From Arthrobacter sp. B3I9 (GTDB lineage: Bacteria > Actinomycetota > Actinomycetes > Actinomycetales > Micrococcaceae): DNA of 64,000 nucleotides. Numbering within the stretch: position 1 is the stretch's first letter; the number at the start of each line of letters is the position of its first letter. The position numbers were made by a program, and so were the translations under genes. Under the pieces are notes generated by a model. The model was not told the DNA's origin and searched no databases. It saw only the letters and a list, made by a program, of their open reading frames with translations. Positions 18,000 to 28,370 of this stretch are shown one piece after another. The DNA lies in NCBI RefSeq assembly GCF_030816935.1, contig NZ_JAUSYO010000001.1, positions 2,914,001 through 2,978,000 on the forward strand. Direction: 5' to 3'.

Positions 18000-19586
18000 T
18001 TACTCCTCGCTGGTCTGAGCCTGCCCTTCCACGAGCTCGCGGACAGCTTCGATGAAGGCGTCGCCACGGTGAGCGTAGGAAGAGAACTGATCCATGGATG
18101 CAGCCGCCGGGGCCAGCAGCACAATGTCCCCCGAGGTGGCCAGCTGCGCTGCCGCGGCGACAGCCTGGGCCATCACAGCCTCGCCGTAGATCGGCGATGG
18201 GGCTGCGTCGGCATGGGCCTGTCCGGCAGTCTGCACGTCTTCAGTGTCGCCCGTACCCGGCCCGATTACGGGGACATCGGGTGCGTGTCGCTGCAGCGCG
18301 GAGAGGAGTTCATGGGAGTCGGCGCCGATCAGCACCACTGCCTTGAGCCGCTTGGCGTGCTCGCGGACGAGAGAGTCGTAGTTGACGCCTTTGGAAAGAC
18401 CGCCGGCGATCCAGACCACGCTCTCGAAGCTGGCGAGCGAGGCGGCCGCCGCGTGCGGGTTGGTGGCCTTGGAGTCGTTGATCCACACCACGCCGTTGCG
18501 GCGGGCTACCGGTTGGATGCGGTGGTCGCCCGGCAGGTAGTTCAGCAGGCCCTGGCGGACCGCGGAGGGATCCACGCCGTAGGCGCGGACCAGGGCGGCG
18601 GCGGCCAGGGCGTTGGCCACCATGTGGCGGGGCGCCACCGCTCCCAGGTCGGCGATGGCGGCAAGCTCCGCGGCGCTGTCCTTGCGTTCGGCAATGAAGG
18701 CGCGGTCCACCAGGAGGTCTTCCACGACGCCGACCATGCTGATGGCCGGGGTGAGGGTGGTGAAGCCGACCGCGCGGCAGCCCTCGACGACGTCGGCGTC
18801 TTCGACCATGCGCTCGGTTTCGATCTGCTCGGCGTTGTAGATGCACGCCTTTTGGGTGTTCTCGTAGACCTTGGCCTTGTCGGCCAGATAGGAAGCGTAG
18901 GAGCCGTGCCAGTCCACGTGGTCTTCGGCGACGTTGAGGCACACGCTGGCCACGGGCGACACAGAATGGCTCCAGTGCAGCTGGAAGCTAGAGAGTTCGA
19001 CGGCGAAGACGTCGTAATCCACCGGGTCACGGAGGGCGTCGAGGATCGGCGTTCCGACGTTGCCGACGGCGATCGCCTTCAGTCCGGCGGCCTGCAGCAT
19101 GGACTCGGTCATGCCGACCGTAGTCGTCTTGCCGTTGGTGCCCGTGATGGTGAGCCAGTCCGCTGTCTTGCGGCCCTTGCGTTCCCGGACCCGCCAGGCC
19201 AGTTCGACGTCGCCCCAGACGGGGATGTGGGCCCTAGCGGCGGACGCCAGCAGCGACTGGTCCGGCCGCCAGCCCGGGGAGGTGACAATCAGGTCCGGCT
19301 TCTCGCCGTCGATCCTGGGCACCGTGAGCACGGCTGCCTCGCCGAGCAGCACGTCCGCGGCGCCGACGATCCGGAGTGTATCCGCCTGCGCCTGCGCTTT
19401 CGGGCTGGTGGCAGCGTCCACCACGACAACCCGGGCGCCGAGCTCGATCAGGGTGTCGGCGGCCGCGAAGCCGGACACGCCGATGCCGGTCACGACCACC
19501 CGGAGGCCGGCCCAGTCTGAGTCCCAGCTGGTCAAGTCCTTCACCCGCGGCGAGGTGGTCAGCGCTGCGGGGACGGGGCCGGTCAC
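18000..19586 (-). CDS. murD: UDP-N-acetylmuramoyl-L-alanine--D-glutamate ligase
   Basis: Adds D-glutamate to UDP-MurNAc-L-Ala. The product has the N-terminal nucleotide-binding loop [21 protein letters not shown], the ATP loop [20 protein letters not shown], and the C-terminal [18 protein letters not shown] block. At about 528 residues it is longer than typical MurD (about 450), with an insertion around 440-475 that is Ala/Asp/Thr-rich. The GTG at 19586 overlaps the mraY stop as GTGA and is preferred; an upstream ATG at 19601 is the alternative. Confidence 0.95.
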   Translation of the reverse strand: MTGPVPAALTTSPRVKDLTSWDSDWAGLRVVVTGIGVSGFAAADTLIELGARVVVVDAATSPKAQAQADTLRIVGAADVLLGEAAVLTVPRIDGEKPDLIVTSPGWRPDQSLLASAARAHIPVWGDVELAWRVRERKGRKTADWLTITGTNGKTTTVGMTESMLQAAGLKAIAVGNVGTPILDALRDPVDYDVFAVELSSFQLHWSHSVSPVASVCLNVAEDHVDWHGSYASYLADKAKVYENTQKACIYNAEQIETERMVEDADVVEGCRAVGFTTLTPAISMVGVVEDLLVDRAFIAERKDSAAELAAIADLGAVAPRHMVANALAAAALVRAYGVDPSAVRQGLLNYLPGDHRIQPVARRNGVVWINDSKATNPHAAAASLASFESVVWIAGGLSKGVNYDSLVREHAKRLKAVVLIGADSHELLSALQRHAPDVPVIGPGTGDTEDVQTAGQAHADAAPSPIYGEAVMAQAVAAAAQLATSGDIVLLAPAAASMDQFSSYAHRGDAFIEAVRELVEGQAQTSEE

Positions 19587-20692
19587 AGGAGCACCACCCA
19601 TTCTGCGTAGAAGATTCCGAGCCCCGCCGCGACAGTCAGCCCGCAGATGATCCAGAAGCGGACAACGACGGTGACTTCCGCCCAGCCCTTGAGTTCGAAG
19701 TGATGCTGGAGCGGGGCCATTTTGAAGAACCGCTTTCCCTTGGTGATCTTGAAGTAGCCGACCTGGATGATGACGGACAGGGTGATCAGGACGAACAGGC
19801 CGCCGATGAAGGCCAGCAGCAGTTCCGTCCGGGAGAGGATCGCGAAGCCGGCGACCGCGCCGCCGATGGCCAGCGATCCCGTGTCGCCCATGAAGATTTT
19901 AGCCGGCGAGGTGTTCCACCAGAGGAAGCCCACCAGGGCAGCACTGAGAATGGCGGCCAGCAGTGCGAGGTCCAGCGGATCGCGGACCGAGTAGCAGCCG
20001 CTTCCGGCCTGACGCGGGGAGCCGCAGGACTGGTTGCTCTGCCAGATGCCGATGAGGGTATAGGCGCCGAACACCATGATGGAGGCGCCGGCCGCCAGCC
20101 CGTCGAGGCCGTCGGTGAGGTTCACGCCGTTGGTCGCCGCCGTCACGATCAGGTTCGACCACAGCACGAACAGGATGGCGCCGAGCACCGTCCCGCCGAA
20201 AGCCAGGTTCAGCCACGGGATGTCCCGGACCAGGGAGATCTGCGTGGACGCCGGCGTCAGCTGGTTCTCGTCGGGGAACTGCAGTGCCAGGACGGCGAAA
20301 CCGACGCCGACGGCGGCCTGCAGGATCAGCTTCGCCTTGGCGTTCAGGCCGAGGCTGCGCTGCTTGGAGATCTTGATGAAGTCATCGAGGAATCCGACGA
20401 GTCCCATTCCGACCATGAGGAACAGCAGGATCAGCGCTGAGGCGGAAGGGCCCGGTGAGGACGGGTTGATCATCCACATGATCAGGTGGGTCAGCCCGTA
20501 GCTGGCGAGGACGGCGAGGACCACTATGGTGCCGCCCATGGTGGGGGTGCCGCGCTTGGTGTGGTGCGTCGTGGGGCCGTCATCGCGGATGAATTGCCCG
20601 TAGCTCTTATGGACCAGGAGCCGGATGAACAGCGGGGTGCCCACGAGGGCAAAGAGCAGCGCCAGGCCGGCGCCCATCAGCAGTGCGATCAC
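19583..20692 (-). CDS. mraY: Phospho-N-acetylmuramoyl-pentapeptide transferase
   Basis: Integral membrane enzyme that moves phospho-MurNAc-pentapeptide from UDP to undecaprenyl phosphate, making lipid I. The 369-residue product has about ten helices and the family blocks [18 protein letters not shown] (near 38), FLDDFIKI (near 118), [10 protein letters not shown] (near 190) and the histidine-containing [11 protein letters not shown] near the C-terminus. Start is GTG at 20692, overlapping the murF stop as GTGA. Confidence 0.97.
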   Translation of the reverse strand: MIALLMGAGLALLFALVGTPLFIRLLVHKSYGQFIRDDGPTTHHTKRGTPTMGGTIVVLAVLASYGLTHLIMWMINPSSPGPSASALILLFLMVGMGLVGFLDDFIKISKQRSLGLNAKAKLILQAAVGVGFAVLALQFPDENQLTPASTQISLVRDIPWLNLAFGGTVLGAILFVLWSNLIVTAATNGVNLTDGLDGLAAGASIMVFGAYTLIGIWQSNQSCGSPRQAGSGCYSVRDPLDLALLAAILSAALVGFLWWNTSPAKIFMGDTGSLAIGGAVAGFAILSRTELLLAFIGGLFVLITLSVIIQVGYFKITKGKRFFKMAPLQHHFELKGWAEVTVVVRFWIICGLTVAAGLGIFYAEWVVLL

Positions 20693-22161
20693 AGCGCACT
20701 CCCTTCAGTGGCGGTTCCGGTGGATTCGAGAGGCGATGCTATCCGATCGCCCAGGTGGCGCAGGCCGATGCTGTTTGAGGACTTGAACAGCACCAGGTCT
20801 CCTGGCTCGAGTTGAGCCTGCAGGAGCTCGAAGGCTTCGTCCGCGGTCTCGGTGAAGACGCATTCCTCGCCCCAGGATCCTTCGTTTACGGCGGAGACGT
20901 ACAACGAACGCGCTTCTCTGCCCACCACGACCAGGCGGGAGATGTTGAGCCGGACCACCTGGGTGCCGACGGCAATGTGTTCGCGGATGGAGTCGGGTCC
21001 CAGCTCGAGCATTGCGCCGAGCACCGCCCAGGTGCGACGGCCCCGGCCCAGGTCCGCGAGGGTCCGCAGGGCTGCGCGCATGGATTCCGGGTTCGCGTTG
21101 TAGGCGTCGTTGATGATGGTGACGCCGTCGGCCCGCTCGGTGCGTTCCATCCGCCAGCGGCTGGCAGCAGTCTGCGCGCTGAGCGAAGCGGCGATCGACT
21201 CGGCGGGGACCCCCGCGGCATGGGCAGCCGCGGCTGCGGCCAGCAGGTTGCCCACGTGGTGGGCGCCGATCAGCCCCGAGCTGACGTGGTGGCCGGTGGT
21301 GTCCCCCGGCAGGAAGAGCTCGAATTCAGGGTTGCCCGAGGCGTTCAGTTCAACGCCTTCCGCCCGGACACCCGCCCGGGAGCCGTCGCCTGCGGCCTGC
21401 GCAGAGTAGCCGAGAACCCTGGCACGGGTGCGCCCCGCCATGCCGGCGACCCGGGCGTCGTCGACGTTGAGGACGGCGGTGCCGGCGGCCGGAAGGGCTT
21501 CGACGAGTTCGCCCTTGGCGATGGCGATGTTCTCCACGCCGCCGAATTCGCCGGCGTGGGCCGTGCCGACGCCAAGGACGACGCCGATGTCCGGGCGGAC
21601 CATGTCGGCGAGGTAGCGGATGTGGCCGATTCCTGTGGCGCCCATTTCAATGACGAAGTAGCGGGTGCCGAAGCCGGCCTTGAAGACGGTCAGCGGGACG
21701 CCGACTTCGCCGTTATAGGAGCCCTGCGGGGCCACCGTTTCGCCCTGTTCGGCGAGGATCCCGGCCAGCAGGTCCTTGGTGGTGGTCTTGCCCGCGGAGC
21801 CGGTGATTCCGATGACCGTCAGCGGCATGCCTTCGGCGTCGCGGCGGGCGCGGATCCGGCGGACGGCTTCGGCGGCGAGGGCGCCCATCGCGAGGACCGA
21901 GTCCTTCACCACGACTGCCGGGTAGCTTTGTCCATCGGCGCCGGCGATGTCCCTCTCCACGAGGGCCAGGACAGCGCCGCGCTCGAAGGCGGCGGCCACG
22001 AAATCGTGGCCGTCGGCTGCCTCCCCGGGCTTGGCCACATAGAGGGAACCCGCCGTGGCTTCGCGGGAGTCGGTCACCACGGAGCCGGGCGTGATGCCCG
22101 GTTCGGCGGCCAGCCGGCCGTTGGTTATTTCGGCGATTTCCGCCGCTGTGAATGCAATCAT
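20689..22161 (-). CDS. murF: UDP-MurNAc-tripeptide--D-Ala-D-Ala ligase
   Basis: Completes the pentapeptide by adding D-Ala-D-Ala. The 490-residue product has an N-terminal substrate domain, the ATP loop [21 protein letters not shown] (near 115-135), and the C-terminal [19 protein letters not shown] block (near 350), which is MurF-specific. It sits six bases downstream of murE and overlaps mraY by four bases. The D-Ala-D-Ala ligase ddl is not in this window. Confidence 0.97.
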   Translation of the reverse strand: MIAFTAAEIAEITNGRLAAEPGITPGSVVTDSREATAGSLYVAKPGEAADGHDFVAAAFERGAVLALVERDIAGADGQSYPAVVVKDSVLAMGALAAEAVRRIRARRDAEGMPLTVIGITGSAGKTTTKDLLAGILAEQGETVAPQGSYNGEVGVPLTVFKAGFGTRYFVIEMGATGIGHIRYLADMVRPDIGVVLGVGTAHAGEFGGVENIAIAKGELVEALPAAGTAVLNVDDARVAGMAGRTRARVLGYSAQAAGDGSRAGVRAEGVELNASGNPEFELFLPGDTTGHHVSSGLIGAHHVGNLLAAAAAAHAAGVPAESIAASLSAQTAASRWRMERTERADGVTIINDAYNANPESMRAALRTLADLGRGRRTWAVLGAMLELGPDSIREHIAVGTQVVRLNISRLVVVGREARSLYVSAVNEGSWGEECVFTETADEAFELLQAQLEPGDLVLFKSSNSIGLRHLGDRIASPLESTGTATEGSAL

Positions 22162-22167
22162 CTCGGT

Positions 22168-23835
22168 TTAGGACTCTATCCGCTGGTCGTCGAGAACGGT
22201 GAATCCTCGTGCTGTCAAGGCGGAGCGCAGCTCCACCCGGTCATCGAGCGCCAGGTTGACGCCCTTGACCTCCTGCCAGACCTCGTGGCCGCGGCCGGCA
22301 ACCAGGATGGTATCCGCGTGTCCGGCGAGTTCCACCGCCTTGCGGATGGCGGCGTCGCGGGGGAAGACCTCCAGGACAGTGCAGGCAAGGCCCTCGCTGG
22401 CCTTGGCCTCCACGGCGCCGGCCATCACATCGGCACGGATGGCTGCCGCATCTTCATCGTGCGGGTCATCGTCGCTGACAATGACGACGTCGGCGAGCCG
22501 GGCGGCGATGGCGCCCATGGTCGGGCGCTTGCCCTGGTCGCGCTGGCCGGTGGCGCCGAAGACGACGATCACCCGGGAGCCCGGCTCGGGCGAACGCACG
22601 GCTTCGAGCGCGCGGGCGAGGGCGTCCGGGTTGTGGGCGAAGTCCACCACGGCGGCAGGAGCCGTGGCAACGAGCTGCATGCGGCCGGGCACGGCCACGG
22701 TGAAGGGATCCGCTGCGTCCAAAGCGGCCTGCACCTCGTCCGGAGTGGCTCCACCGGCCAGGACCATGGCCGTGGCCAGTGCTGCGTTGGCGACGTTGAA
22801 GCTTCCCGGCAGCCCGGTGTGCACGCGCAGTTCGGTGCCGTCGCGGTGCCGCAGGCCGAACTCGGTCCCGAGCCCCCGCGGCTGGGAATGGACGACAGTC
22901 CAGTCGGCAGCGGGCAATTCCGCCGGACCCCCGACGCGGCCGCCGTCGGCAGCCGTGGCGAGGGTGGTGACCGGAATCCCTGCCGACGCCGCGAGCCTCC
23001 GTCCCCATTCGTCGTCGACGGTGACCACCGCCGCCCGGGCGCGCTCGGCGGTGAAGAGCCGGGCCTTGGTCTGGAAATACTCCTCCATGCTGCCGTGCAG
23101 GTCCAGGTGGTCCTGGGTCAGGTTGGTGAAGCCGGCGACGTCGAACAGGACGCCGTCCACCCGGTGGAACGAGACGGCGTGCGAGGAGACCTCCATCGAG
23201 GCAGCATCGAGGCCGCGTTCGCGCATGAGGGCCAGCAAAGCGTGGACGTCGGTGGATTCCGGCGTGGTGAGCAGGCTGGGAATCGGTTCCCCGCCCGCGA
23301 GGATCTCGATGGTCCCGATCAGGCCGGTCCGCTGCCCGAGGGCTCCCAGCAGGGAGTTGATGAAGTAGGTGGTGGTCGTCTTGCCGTTGGTACCGGTGAC
23401 GCCGTACAGGGCCGGAGAGGGCGCGTCCAGCGGCCGGCTCCGGTAGATCAGGGCGGACAGCCGTCCGACCAGGCCGCGCGGCTCTGCTGCCAGCAGCACC
23501 GGGACGGGGACGTCGTTGCCCAGCGCCAGGAGCCGCGCACCGGCGTCGTCCGTAAGCACGGCCGCGGCTCCTGCGCCGACGGCGTCGGAGACGAAGTCGG
23601 CCCCGTGACGGGTGGCGCCCGGAAGGGCCACGTACAGATCCCCGTGCTGGACGCTGCGTGAGTTCAGGGAGATTCCGGTGACCGGTACCGTGCCAGACGT
23701 GCCGGGAACAGCGACGCCGATGAACTCCCCGATGGTTGCCAGCGGCACCGGGTCCACTCCTGCGGGCCGGAAGCCCGACGTGGAGACCGGCCCGGACGGC
23801 GCGGCGGAATTCTCTGGGGCGTTCAACTCTGACAA
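22168..23835 (-). CDS. murE: UDP-MurNAc-L-Ala-D-Glu ligase MurE, probably L-lysine-adding
   Basis: Adds the third, diamino-acid residue of the stem peptide. The 555-residue protein shows the ATP loop [20 protein letters not shown] and the C-terminal VIVFGATGQRDQGKRPTMG block. The substrate-selecting motif reads DDPHDE (about residues 452-457) where meso-diaminopimelate enzymes have DNPR; D(D/N)P without Arg is typical of L-Lys enzymes. This agrees with Lys-type wall in Arthrobacter. Start is TTG at 23835 with GGAGAT upstream. It is 102 bp from ftsI. Confidence 0.95.
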   Translation of the reverse strand: MSELNAPENSAAPSGPVSTSGFRPAGVDPVPLATIGEFIGVAVPGTSGTVPVTGISLNSRSVQHGDLYVALPGATRHGADFVSDAVGAGAAAVLTDDAGARLLALGNDVPVPVLLAAEPRGLVGRLSALIYRSRPLDAPSPALYGVTGTNGKTTTTYFINSLLGALGQRTGLIGTIEILAGGEPIPSLLTTPESTDVHALLALMRERGLDAASMEVSSHAVSFHRVDGVLFDVAGFTNLTQDHLDLHGSMEEYFQTKARLFTAERARAAVVTVDDEWGRRLAASAGIPVTTLATAADGGRVGGPAELPAADWTVVHSQPRGLGTEFGLRHRDGTELRVHTGLPGSFNVANAALATAMVLAGGATPDEVQAALDAADPFTVAVPGRMQLVATAPAAVVDFAHNPDALARALEAVRSPEPGSRVIVVFGATGQRDQGKRPTMGAIAARLADVVIVSDDDPHDEDAAAIRADVMAGAVEAKASEGLACTVLEVFPRDAAIRKAVELAGHADTILVAGRGHEVWQEVKGVNLALDDRVELRSALTARGFTVLDDQRIES

Positions 23836-23937
23836 GTGAATCTCCGTTGTGTGCTGCTAGTGGATCTGGCGCTGCGCACGGAGGATGCTCCGGCCCGCAG
23901 GCTTCGTATGGGTACTGGGTGCTGAAGGGTTCGGGCG

Positions 23938-25740
23938 CTACTTGGCAAACTGCGGCAGCCGGGCGGGTTCGCCGGTGGACGGCTGGATGTTGAACGTCCG
24001 CAGCGTCTGGCTCATCACCGAGCGGAATACCGGGCCATTCGAGATGCCGTAGATATCACCTTTGGGCCGTTGCAGGACTACTCCAACAATAAACCGCGGA
24101 TCGTCCATCGGCGCCATCCCCACCATGGAGGCGGTGAAACCGCAGAACCCGGGTTTGCCGTCGTCGCACGGAGACTGGGATGTGCCGGTCTTCGCGCCCA
24201 CCCTGTATCCGTCGATCCCGGCTTCCTTGATCTGGCCCTCAGTCACGGCACTTTCCAGGATGTCGCGGACCTGCTTGGCCGTGTCCTTGGACACCACCTG
24301 CCGCGGCGGTTGTGCCGGGACCTTTTCCTCGGTCCCGTCCGGGTCGATGTAGCTGTCGATCAGCCGGGGCTGGAGCATCACGCCGTCGTTGGCGACGGTC
24401 TGGAACGCGCGGACCGTCTGGAGCGTGGACTGCGAGACGCCTTGCCCGAACAGCACCGTGTATTCCTGCCGGCCGTCCCATTGGTCTGCCGGCGTCAGGA
24501 TGCCGGTGGCCTCTGCCGGCAGCCCGATGTGCGGGGCGTCGCCGATGCCGAACCTCTGCAGCCAGTCGTGGCGCTGGTCCTTGCTCAGCCGCTGCCCGGC
24601 CATGACGGTGCCGGTGTTCATCGACCAGCCGAGGATGCCGGCCAGGGTCCGTTTTTCCGTGCCGTGGACGAAGGCGTCGCTGAAGGTCTGGCCGTCTACC
24701 GTGTAGGTCGGCGGAATGGTGAAGGTGTCCAGCGGGCTGGCCTTGCCCTCCTCGATCAGGGCCGATGCGGTGATCATCTTTTCCACCGAACCGGGCTCGT
24801 AGGCGGCCGTGACGGCCCGGACACCGCGGTCCTCGGGGGCGGAGCGTCCCGGGTCGTTGGGATCCGGCGTGTTGGTGTCCGCCATCGCGATGATATTGCC
24901 CGTCTTGATGTCCGAGACGATGATGACGCCCCACTCGGCGCCGAGCTTGTCCCGCTGGCTTTGGATCGCCTGCTGCGCGAAGTACTGGAGGTCCGAGTTC
25001 AGTGTGAGCTTGATGTCCTTGCCGTTCACGGCGGGGGTCAGCTGGTCCACGCCGACGGGGATGCGCAGTCCGTCGGCACCGATTTCGAAGAGGCGCTTGC
25101 CGGGTGTTCCCCTGAGGATCTCGTCCTGGGTCTGCTCAAGCCCTGCCTGGCCGGTGGTGCCGTCCTTCAGGAAACCCACGATGCCGCCTGCGACCGCCCC
25201 ATTCGGGTAGACCCGCTTGCTGGTGCCTTCGCTGACCAGCCCGGGGATCTGCAGCTTGGAGATCCGGTCCTCGATGTCCGGCTTCACGTCCTTGGCCACG
25301 ATGTAGTACCGCTTGGTGCCGGTGAGCGCTTCTCGGACGTCGTCCTTGTCCATGCCGAGCAGCCCCGCGAGCTCCGTAATTCCCTGGTCCCGGGAGACCT
25401 GGACGAGTTCATCCTTGCCGTCCACCGTGTCGAGCCGCCGGAACGTCTCGGTCTTGGTGTTGATGGTCTGGTCCACCACGATGTTGTAGCGGATCACGCT
25501 GCTGGCCAGCACGGTGCCGGCGGAGTCCAGGATGCTGCCGCGTTCGGCCGGGAGGTTGACCGGTGTGAGCCGGTTGTTCAGTGCCGCCTCGGCCATGCCG
25601 CCGACGTCGAGACCCTGGACCAGGAACAGCTTGCCGCCGACGACGAGCAGGAGCGTGAGCATGAGACCGAGGCCCAGGCGCAGCCGCCGTGTGGCGCTTG
25701 GCACCTTTGTCTTGGGTGCCTTGCCGGTCTTGTCCGCCAC
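23938..25740 (-). CDS. ftsI: Septal transpeptidase FtsI (class B PBP)
   Basis: Cross-links septal peptidoglycan with FtsW. The 600-residue product has a short cytoplasmic N-terminus, one transmembrane helix (LGLGLMLTLLLVVGGKLFLV, about 22-41), a pedestal domain with RGSILDSAGTVLA, and the transpeptidase domain. The catalytic motifs are SVEK (near 316), SMN (near 379) and KTGTS (near 520). No PASTA repeats occur, unlike some Firmicute homologues. Start is GTG at 25740 after AAGGAA. It lies between ftsL and murE. Confidence 0.97.
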   Translation of the reverse strand: MADKTGKAPKTKVPSATRRLRLGLGLMLTLLLVVGGKLFLVQGLDVGGMAEAALNNRLTPVNLPAERGSILDSAGTVLASSVIRYNIVVDQTINTKTETFRRLDTVDGKDELVQVSRDQGITELAGLLGMDKDDVREALTGTKRYYIVAKDVKPDIEDRISKLQIPGLVSEGTSKRVYPNGAVAGGIVGFLKDGTTGQAGLEQTQDEILRGTPGKRLFEIGADGLRIPVGVDQLTPAVNGKDIKLTLNSDLQYFAQQAIQSQRDKLGAEWGVIIVSDIKTGNIIAMADTNTPDPNDPGRSAPEDRGVRAVTAAYEPGSVEKMITASALIEEGKASPLDTFTIPPTYTVDGQTFSDAFVHGTEKRTLAGILGWSMNTGTVMAGQRLSKDQRHDWLQRFGIGDAPHIGLPAEATGILTPADQWDGRQEYTVLFGQGVSQSTLQTVRAFQTVANDGVMLQPRLIDSYIDPDGTEEKVPAQPPRQVVSKDTAKQVRDILESAVTEGQIKEAGIDGYRVGAKTGTSQSPCDDGKPGFCGFTASMVGMAPMDDPRFIVGVVLQRPKGDIYGISNGPVFRSVMSQTLRTFNIQPSTGEPARLPQFAK

Positions 25741-25782
25741 GATGTTTCCTTGCTGCTTGCCTGTCTGGTGGTCCGTCCTACG

Positions 25783-26442
25783 TTACTGTCCCGGCACCCT
25801 TTGCGCGGGAGGCGGAACCGAGCCGCCGTGAAGCTCGACGGCCGGTTCGTGTGCGGGTGCCGTGGGCTTCGCCGCCTTGGCGGGGGCAGCATCGGCGGCC
25901 GGAGCAGCCGCAGCCGGCTTGCGGCTCAGGAGCGGCTCGTTGTCGGTGGCGGGGGGAACGACGGTGAGCTGGCCCGCGACGGCGGGAGCGGCGATGACGG
26001 CGCCAGGGGCGTCGCCCTTGACCGCGGCCTTCGCCTTGCCGGTGACGGTGAGGGTGGACAAGTCAATTTGGCCCTTGCCGGTGGAAGCGACCATGCCGAG
26101 CTCGGTCGCCTTGGCGGCGAGGTTCTGCGGGGCATCGAAGTTCTGCACCTGCTGGGTGAGGTCCTGGTTCTGCTTCGTCAGGGTCATCTGCTCGCTCCGG
26201 AGCTGGACCAGCTGGTACTGGGCGCTCGATACGGAGATGTTGAGCACAAGCACCACCATCAGTGCCACGGCGAGGATCCCGAAGCAGAGCACCACGAACG
26301 GGGCACGGCGTTTCTTCGGCGCGGGCCGGACGAGGGACAGCGGGGTCCGGGACTTGCGCGCCGGATCGGGGTTCAGCCCCGGCAGGTTAGGGGCAGTCGC
26401 GCCGGTGGACACGGGGTATCGGTTGACGGCTGCGGTGCTCAT
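25783..26442 (-). CDS. ftsL: FtsL-like divisome protein
   Basis: A 219-residue bitopic protein in the ftsL position between rsmH and ftsI. A basic cytoplasmic N-terminus (about 1-47) is followed by one transmembrane helix ([19 protein letters not shown], about 48-66). A heptad coiled coil then runs [25 protein letters not shown] (about 73-98) and [13 protein letters not shown]. The long Ala/Pro/Lys-rich C-terminal tail (about 130-219) is unusual compared with short FtsL proteins. Assignment rests on position and topology, because FtsL sequences are poorly conserved. ATG overlaps rsmH as ATGA. Confidence 0.85.
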   Translation of the reverse strand: MSTAAVNRYPVSTGATAPNLPGLNPDPARKSRTPLSLVRPAPKKRRAPFVVLCFGILAVALMVVLVLNISVSSAQYQLVQLRSEQMTLTKQNQDLTQQVQNFDAPQNLAAKATELGMVASTGKGQIDLSTLTVTGKAKAAVKGDAPGAVIAAPAVAGQLTVVPPATDNEPLLSRKPAAAAPAADAAPAKAAKPTAPAHEPAVELHGGSVPPPAQRVPGQ

Positions 26443-27434
26443 GCGTCTCTCCTGGCTCTGATGCGTTCCACGGCGCGGAGCCTGGCGGAGGCTGCGCGCG
26501 GATTTTCGGCGATTTCGGCGGCGGTGGGCACCTCGGTGCCCTTCGTGAGGGTCTTCAGTTCTGCCTTGTGCTCCTCGAGCTCCACCGGGAATCCCAGCGG
26601 GGCGGAGGATTTGGAGCCTGCCTGGAAGAAGCCCTTGACGATCTTGTCTTCCAGCGAGTGGTACGACATCACCACGACGCGGCCGGTAACGGCGATGGCA
26701 CCCAGAGCTGCGGGGATGGCGCGCTCGAGCACGTCCAGTTCTTCATTGACCTCGATCCGCAGCGCCTGGAAGGTGCGCTTGGCGGGGTGTCCCCCGGACT
26801 TGGCGGCACCCGCCGGGACAACCCCGCGGATCTGCTCGACGAGCTCCCCGGTAGTGGTGAACGGCTTCTCGGCCCGGGCACTGACGATCCTGTTGGCGAT
26901 CCGGCCGGCGAACTTCTCTTCGCCCCACTTCCGGATGATCCGGACGAGGTCCTCTTCGCTGTAGTTGTTCACGACGTCGGCGGCCGTCTGGCCCCGGCTG
27001 GTGTCCATCCGCATGTCCAGCGGGGCATCAAAGGAGTAGGCGAAGCCGCGTTCCCGCTCATCGAGCTGGAGCGAGGAGACGCCCAGGTCCATGAGGACGC
27101 CATGTACCTGGCTGAAGCCGAGGTCCTCGACGACGTCCTGGATCTGGTCGTACACGGCGTGGACCAGGTCGATCCGTTCGGCGAAAGGCTTGAGCCGCTC
27201 CCCCGCCAGGGCAAGGGCTTCCTCGTCGCGGTCGATGCCGATCAGGTGCAGGTCCGGAAAGCGCTGCAGCATGGCCTCGGAGTGCCCGCCCATGCCGAGC
27301 GTCGCGTCAATGACCACCGGCGCTTCGCCACGGCCACGGGCGTCGTTGAAAGCGGGTGCCAACAAATTGATGCACCGGTCCTTGAGGACCGGTACATGCC
27401 GTTCGGACGTGGGCTTGTGGTGAGGGTCCGTCAT
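26439..27434 (-). CDS. rsmH: 16S rRNA (cytosine-1402-N4) methyltransferase
   Basis: Methylates N4 of C1402 in 16S rRNA using S-adenosylmethionine. The 331-residue product shows the SAM loop [16 protein letters not shown] (near residues 42-57), [43 protein letters not shown] split across 115-150, and the C-terminal [17 protein letters not shown] block. It is separated from mraZ by 189 bp carrying a strong hairpin (27500-27587). It overlaps ftsL by four bases. Confidence 0.97.
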   Translation of the reverse strand: MTDPHHKPTSERHVPVLKDRCINLLAPAFNDARGRGEAPVVIDATLGMGGHSEAMLQRFPDLHLIGIDRDEEALALAGERLKPFAERIDLVHAVYDQIQDVVEDLGFSQVHGVLMDLGVSSLQLDERERGFAYSFDAPLDMRMDTSRGQTAADVVNNYSEEDLVRIIRKWGEEKFAGRIANRIVSARAEKPFTTTGELVEQIRGVVPAGAAKSGGHPAKRTFQALRIEVNEELDVLERAIPAALGAIAVTGRVVVMSYHSLEDKIVKGFFQAGSKSSAPLGFPVELEEHKAELKTLTKGTEVPTAAEIAENPRAASARLRAVERIRARRDA

Positions 27435-27499
27435 GCCTGCGTCCTTTCGTGGTCGGAGCTTCCGGGTGTTTGCCGCGCTTGGTGGTTCCGCTTCTTAAT

Positions 27500-27587
27500 C
27501 CAGATCCCCATCCGCGCCTATCCTGTGTCCGCCTGGCTCCGGGGAAGTGAGCCAGGAGGACACCCGGATGGGCGGCTGGAGATCTGG
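27500..27587 (-). ncRNA. Structured leader element between mraZ and rsmH
   Basis: Three nested stems fold one 88-nt hairpin. The outer stem pairs 27500-27506 (CCAGATC) with 27581-27587. The middle stem pairs 27507-27513 (CCCATCC) with 27566-27572. The inner stem pairs 27525-27539 with 27549-27563, 15 bp with one mismatch. The outer two stems are separated on one side by an eight-base bulge only. No U-tract follows on the minus strand. It may be an RNA processing site, stabiliser or attenuator within the dcw transcript. No known RNA family was recognised. Confidence 0.6.
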
Positions 27588-27623
27588 GTCAAGAAACTTT
27601 CGTGCTGGGTAAATCGCCGGACC

Positions 27624-28052
27624 CTAGAGGATTCCGGGTATGGCGTCGTCGGTCTCCGAGAAGGCAGTTTCCTTCTCGGCGAGGTACTCGTTCCAGGCTT
27701 GGGCATCCCAGATCTCCGCCCGGGTTCCGGCGCCAATGACGGCCAGTTCCCTGCCGAGTCCCGCGTACTCCCGGAGCGCCTGCGGAATGGTCACGCGCCC
27801 CTGCTTGTCGGGTACCTCGTCGGAGGCTCCAGAGAGAAAAACCCGGATGTAGTCACGCGCCTGCTTGTTGGAGATTGGAGCCTCCCGCATCTGCTCGTGA
27901 ACCCGGCCGAATTCCGCCTCACTGAAGACGTAGATACAGCGCTCCTGGCCCCTTGTGAGAACCAGCCCGCCGGCAAGTTCCTCACGGAACTTCGCCGGGA
28001 GGATGATGCGGCCCTTTTCGTCCAGACGCGGCGAATGCGTGCCGAGAAACAC
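27624..28052 (-). CDS. mraZ: Transcriptional regulator MraZ
   Basis: A ring-forming AbrB-like DNA-binding protein that represses its own dcw promoter. The 142-residue product has two tandem SpoVT/AbrB-like halves: [26 protein letters not shown] (split by the family D-x-K-G-R motif) at the N-terminus, and [23 protein letters not shown] from about 78, with the second D-K-Q-G-R motif. Start is GTG at 28052. Three GTGGAG boxes at 10-bp spacing cover its promoter (28118-28149), as expected for autoregulation. Confidence 0.96.
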   Translation of the reverse strand: MFLGTHSPRLDEKGRIILPAKFREELAGGLVLTRGQERCIYVFSEAEFGRVHEQMREAPISNKQARDYIRVFLSGASDEVPDKQGRVTIPQALREYAGLGRELAVIGAGTRAEIWDAQAWNEYLAEKETAFSETDDAIPGIL

Positions 28053-28117
28053 GGCCCACCGCCCGTCTGTTCATAGGAAGTCCAACGTCCCCCGTGCTGC
28101 CACTACCCTCTTACGTC

Positions 28118-28149
28118 CTCCACATTACTCCACATCCCTCCACAGTCAA
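28118..28149 (-). promoter_or_regulatory. mraZ promoter overlapped by three MraZ-type boxes
   Basis: On the minus strand TTGACT (28144-28149) and TAATGT (28122-28127) are separated by 16 bp, a credible sigma-70-type promoter. Three copies of GTGGAG start every 10 bp (28138-28143, 28128-28133, 28118-28123) and overlap both elements. MraZ is known to bind short G-rich direct repeats at helical-turn spacing in its own promoter; three boxes at exact 10-bp spacing here strongly suggest autorepression of the whole cluster. Confidence 0.82.
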
Positions 28150-28348
28150 CGCCAAATGGCTCCATTTCGGGCATTTTCCCAGCTTTAATCCCCCGTCTGT
28201 CCCTGTGCTGCCAAGGAAAACGCCGGGTGGGGTGAAGTGGAGGACTTTTGGGCCCCTGGGGCGGTCGGCCCTGCCAGCTCTCGGGGAACCCGCCCGCTGC
28301 TGTTCCGGACGGCCCCGGTGCGGCCCGCAGGGTGCCGTTAAAGAGCAA

Positions 28349-28370
28349 AAGACCCGCCGAAGCGGGTCTT
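28349..28370 (-). terminator. Terminator of the DUF3040 gene
   Basis: A perfect 9-bp stem (AAGACCCGC with GCGGGTCTT) and loop CGAA. On the minus strand it is followed by TTTTGCTCTTT. It lies about 84 bp past the stop codon at 28454. Confidence 0.75.

Noticed and set aside
20812..23661. A 949-codon plus-strand frame over murF and murE
   Set aside because: Antisense to two complete mur genes with correct catalytic motifs, with no protein family resemblance.
24070..26964. A 964-codon open frame on the plus strand over ftsI and ftsL
   Set aside because: It lies wholly antisense to intact ftsI, ftsL and rsmH and has no recognisable domain; long antisense frames are common in high-GC DNA.
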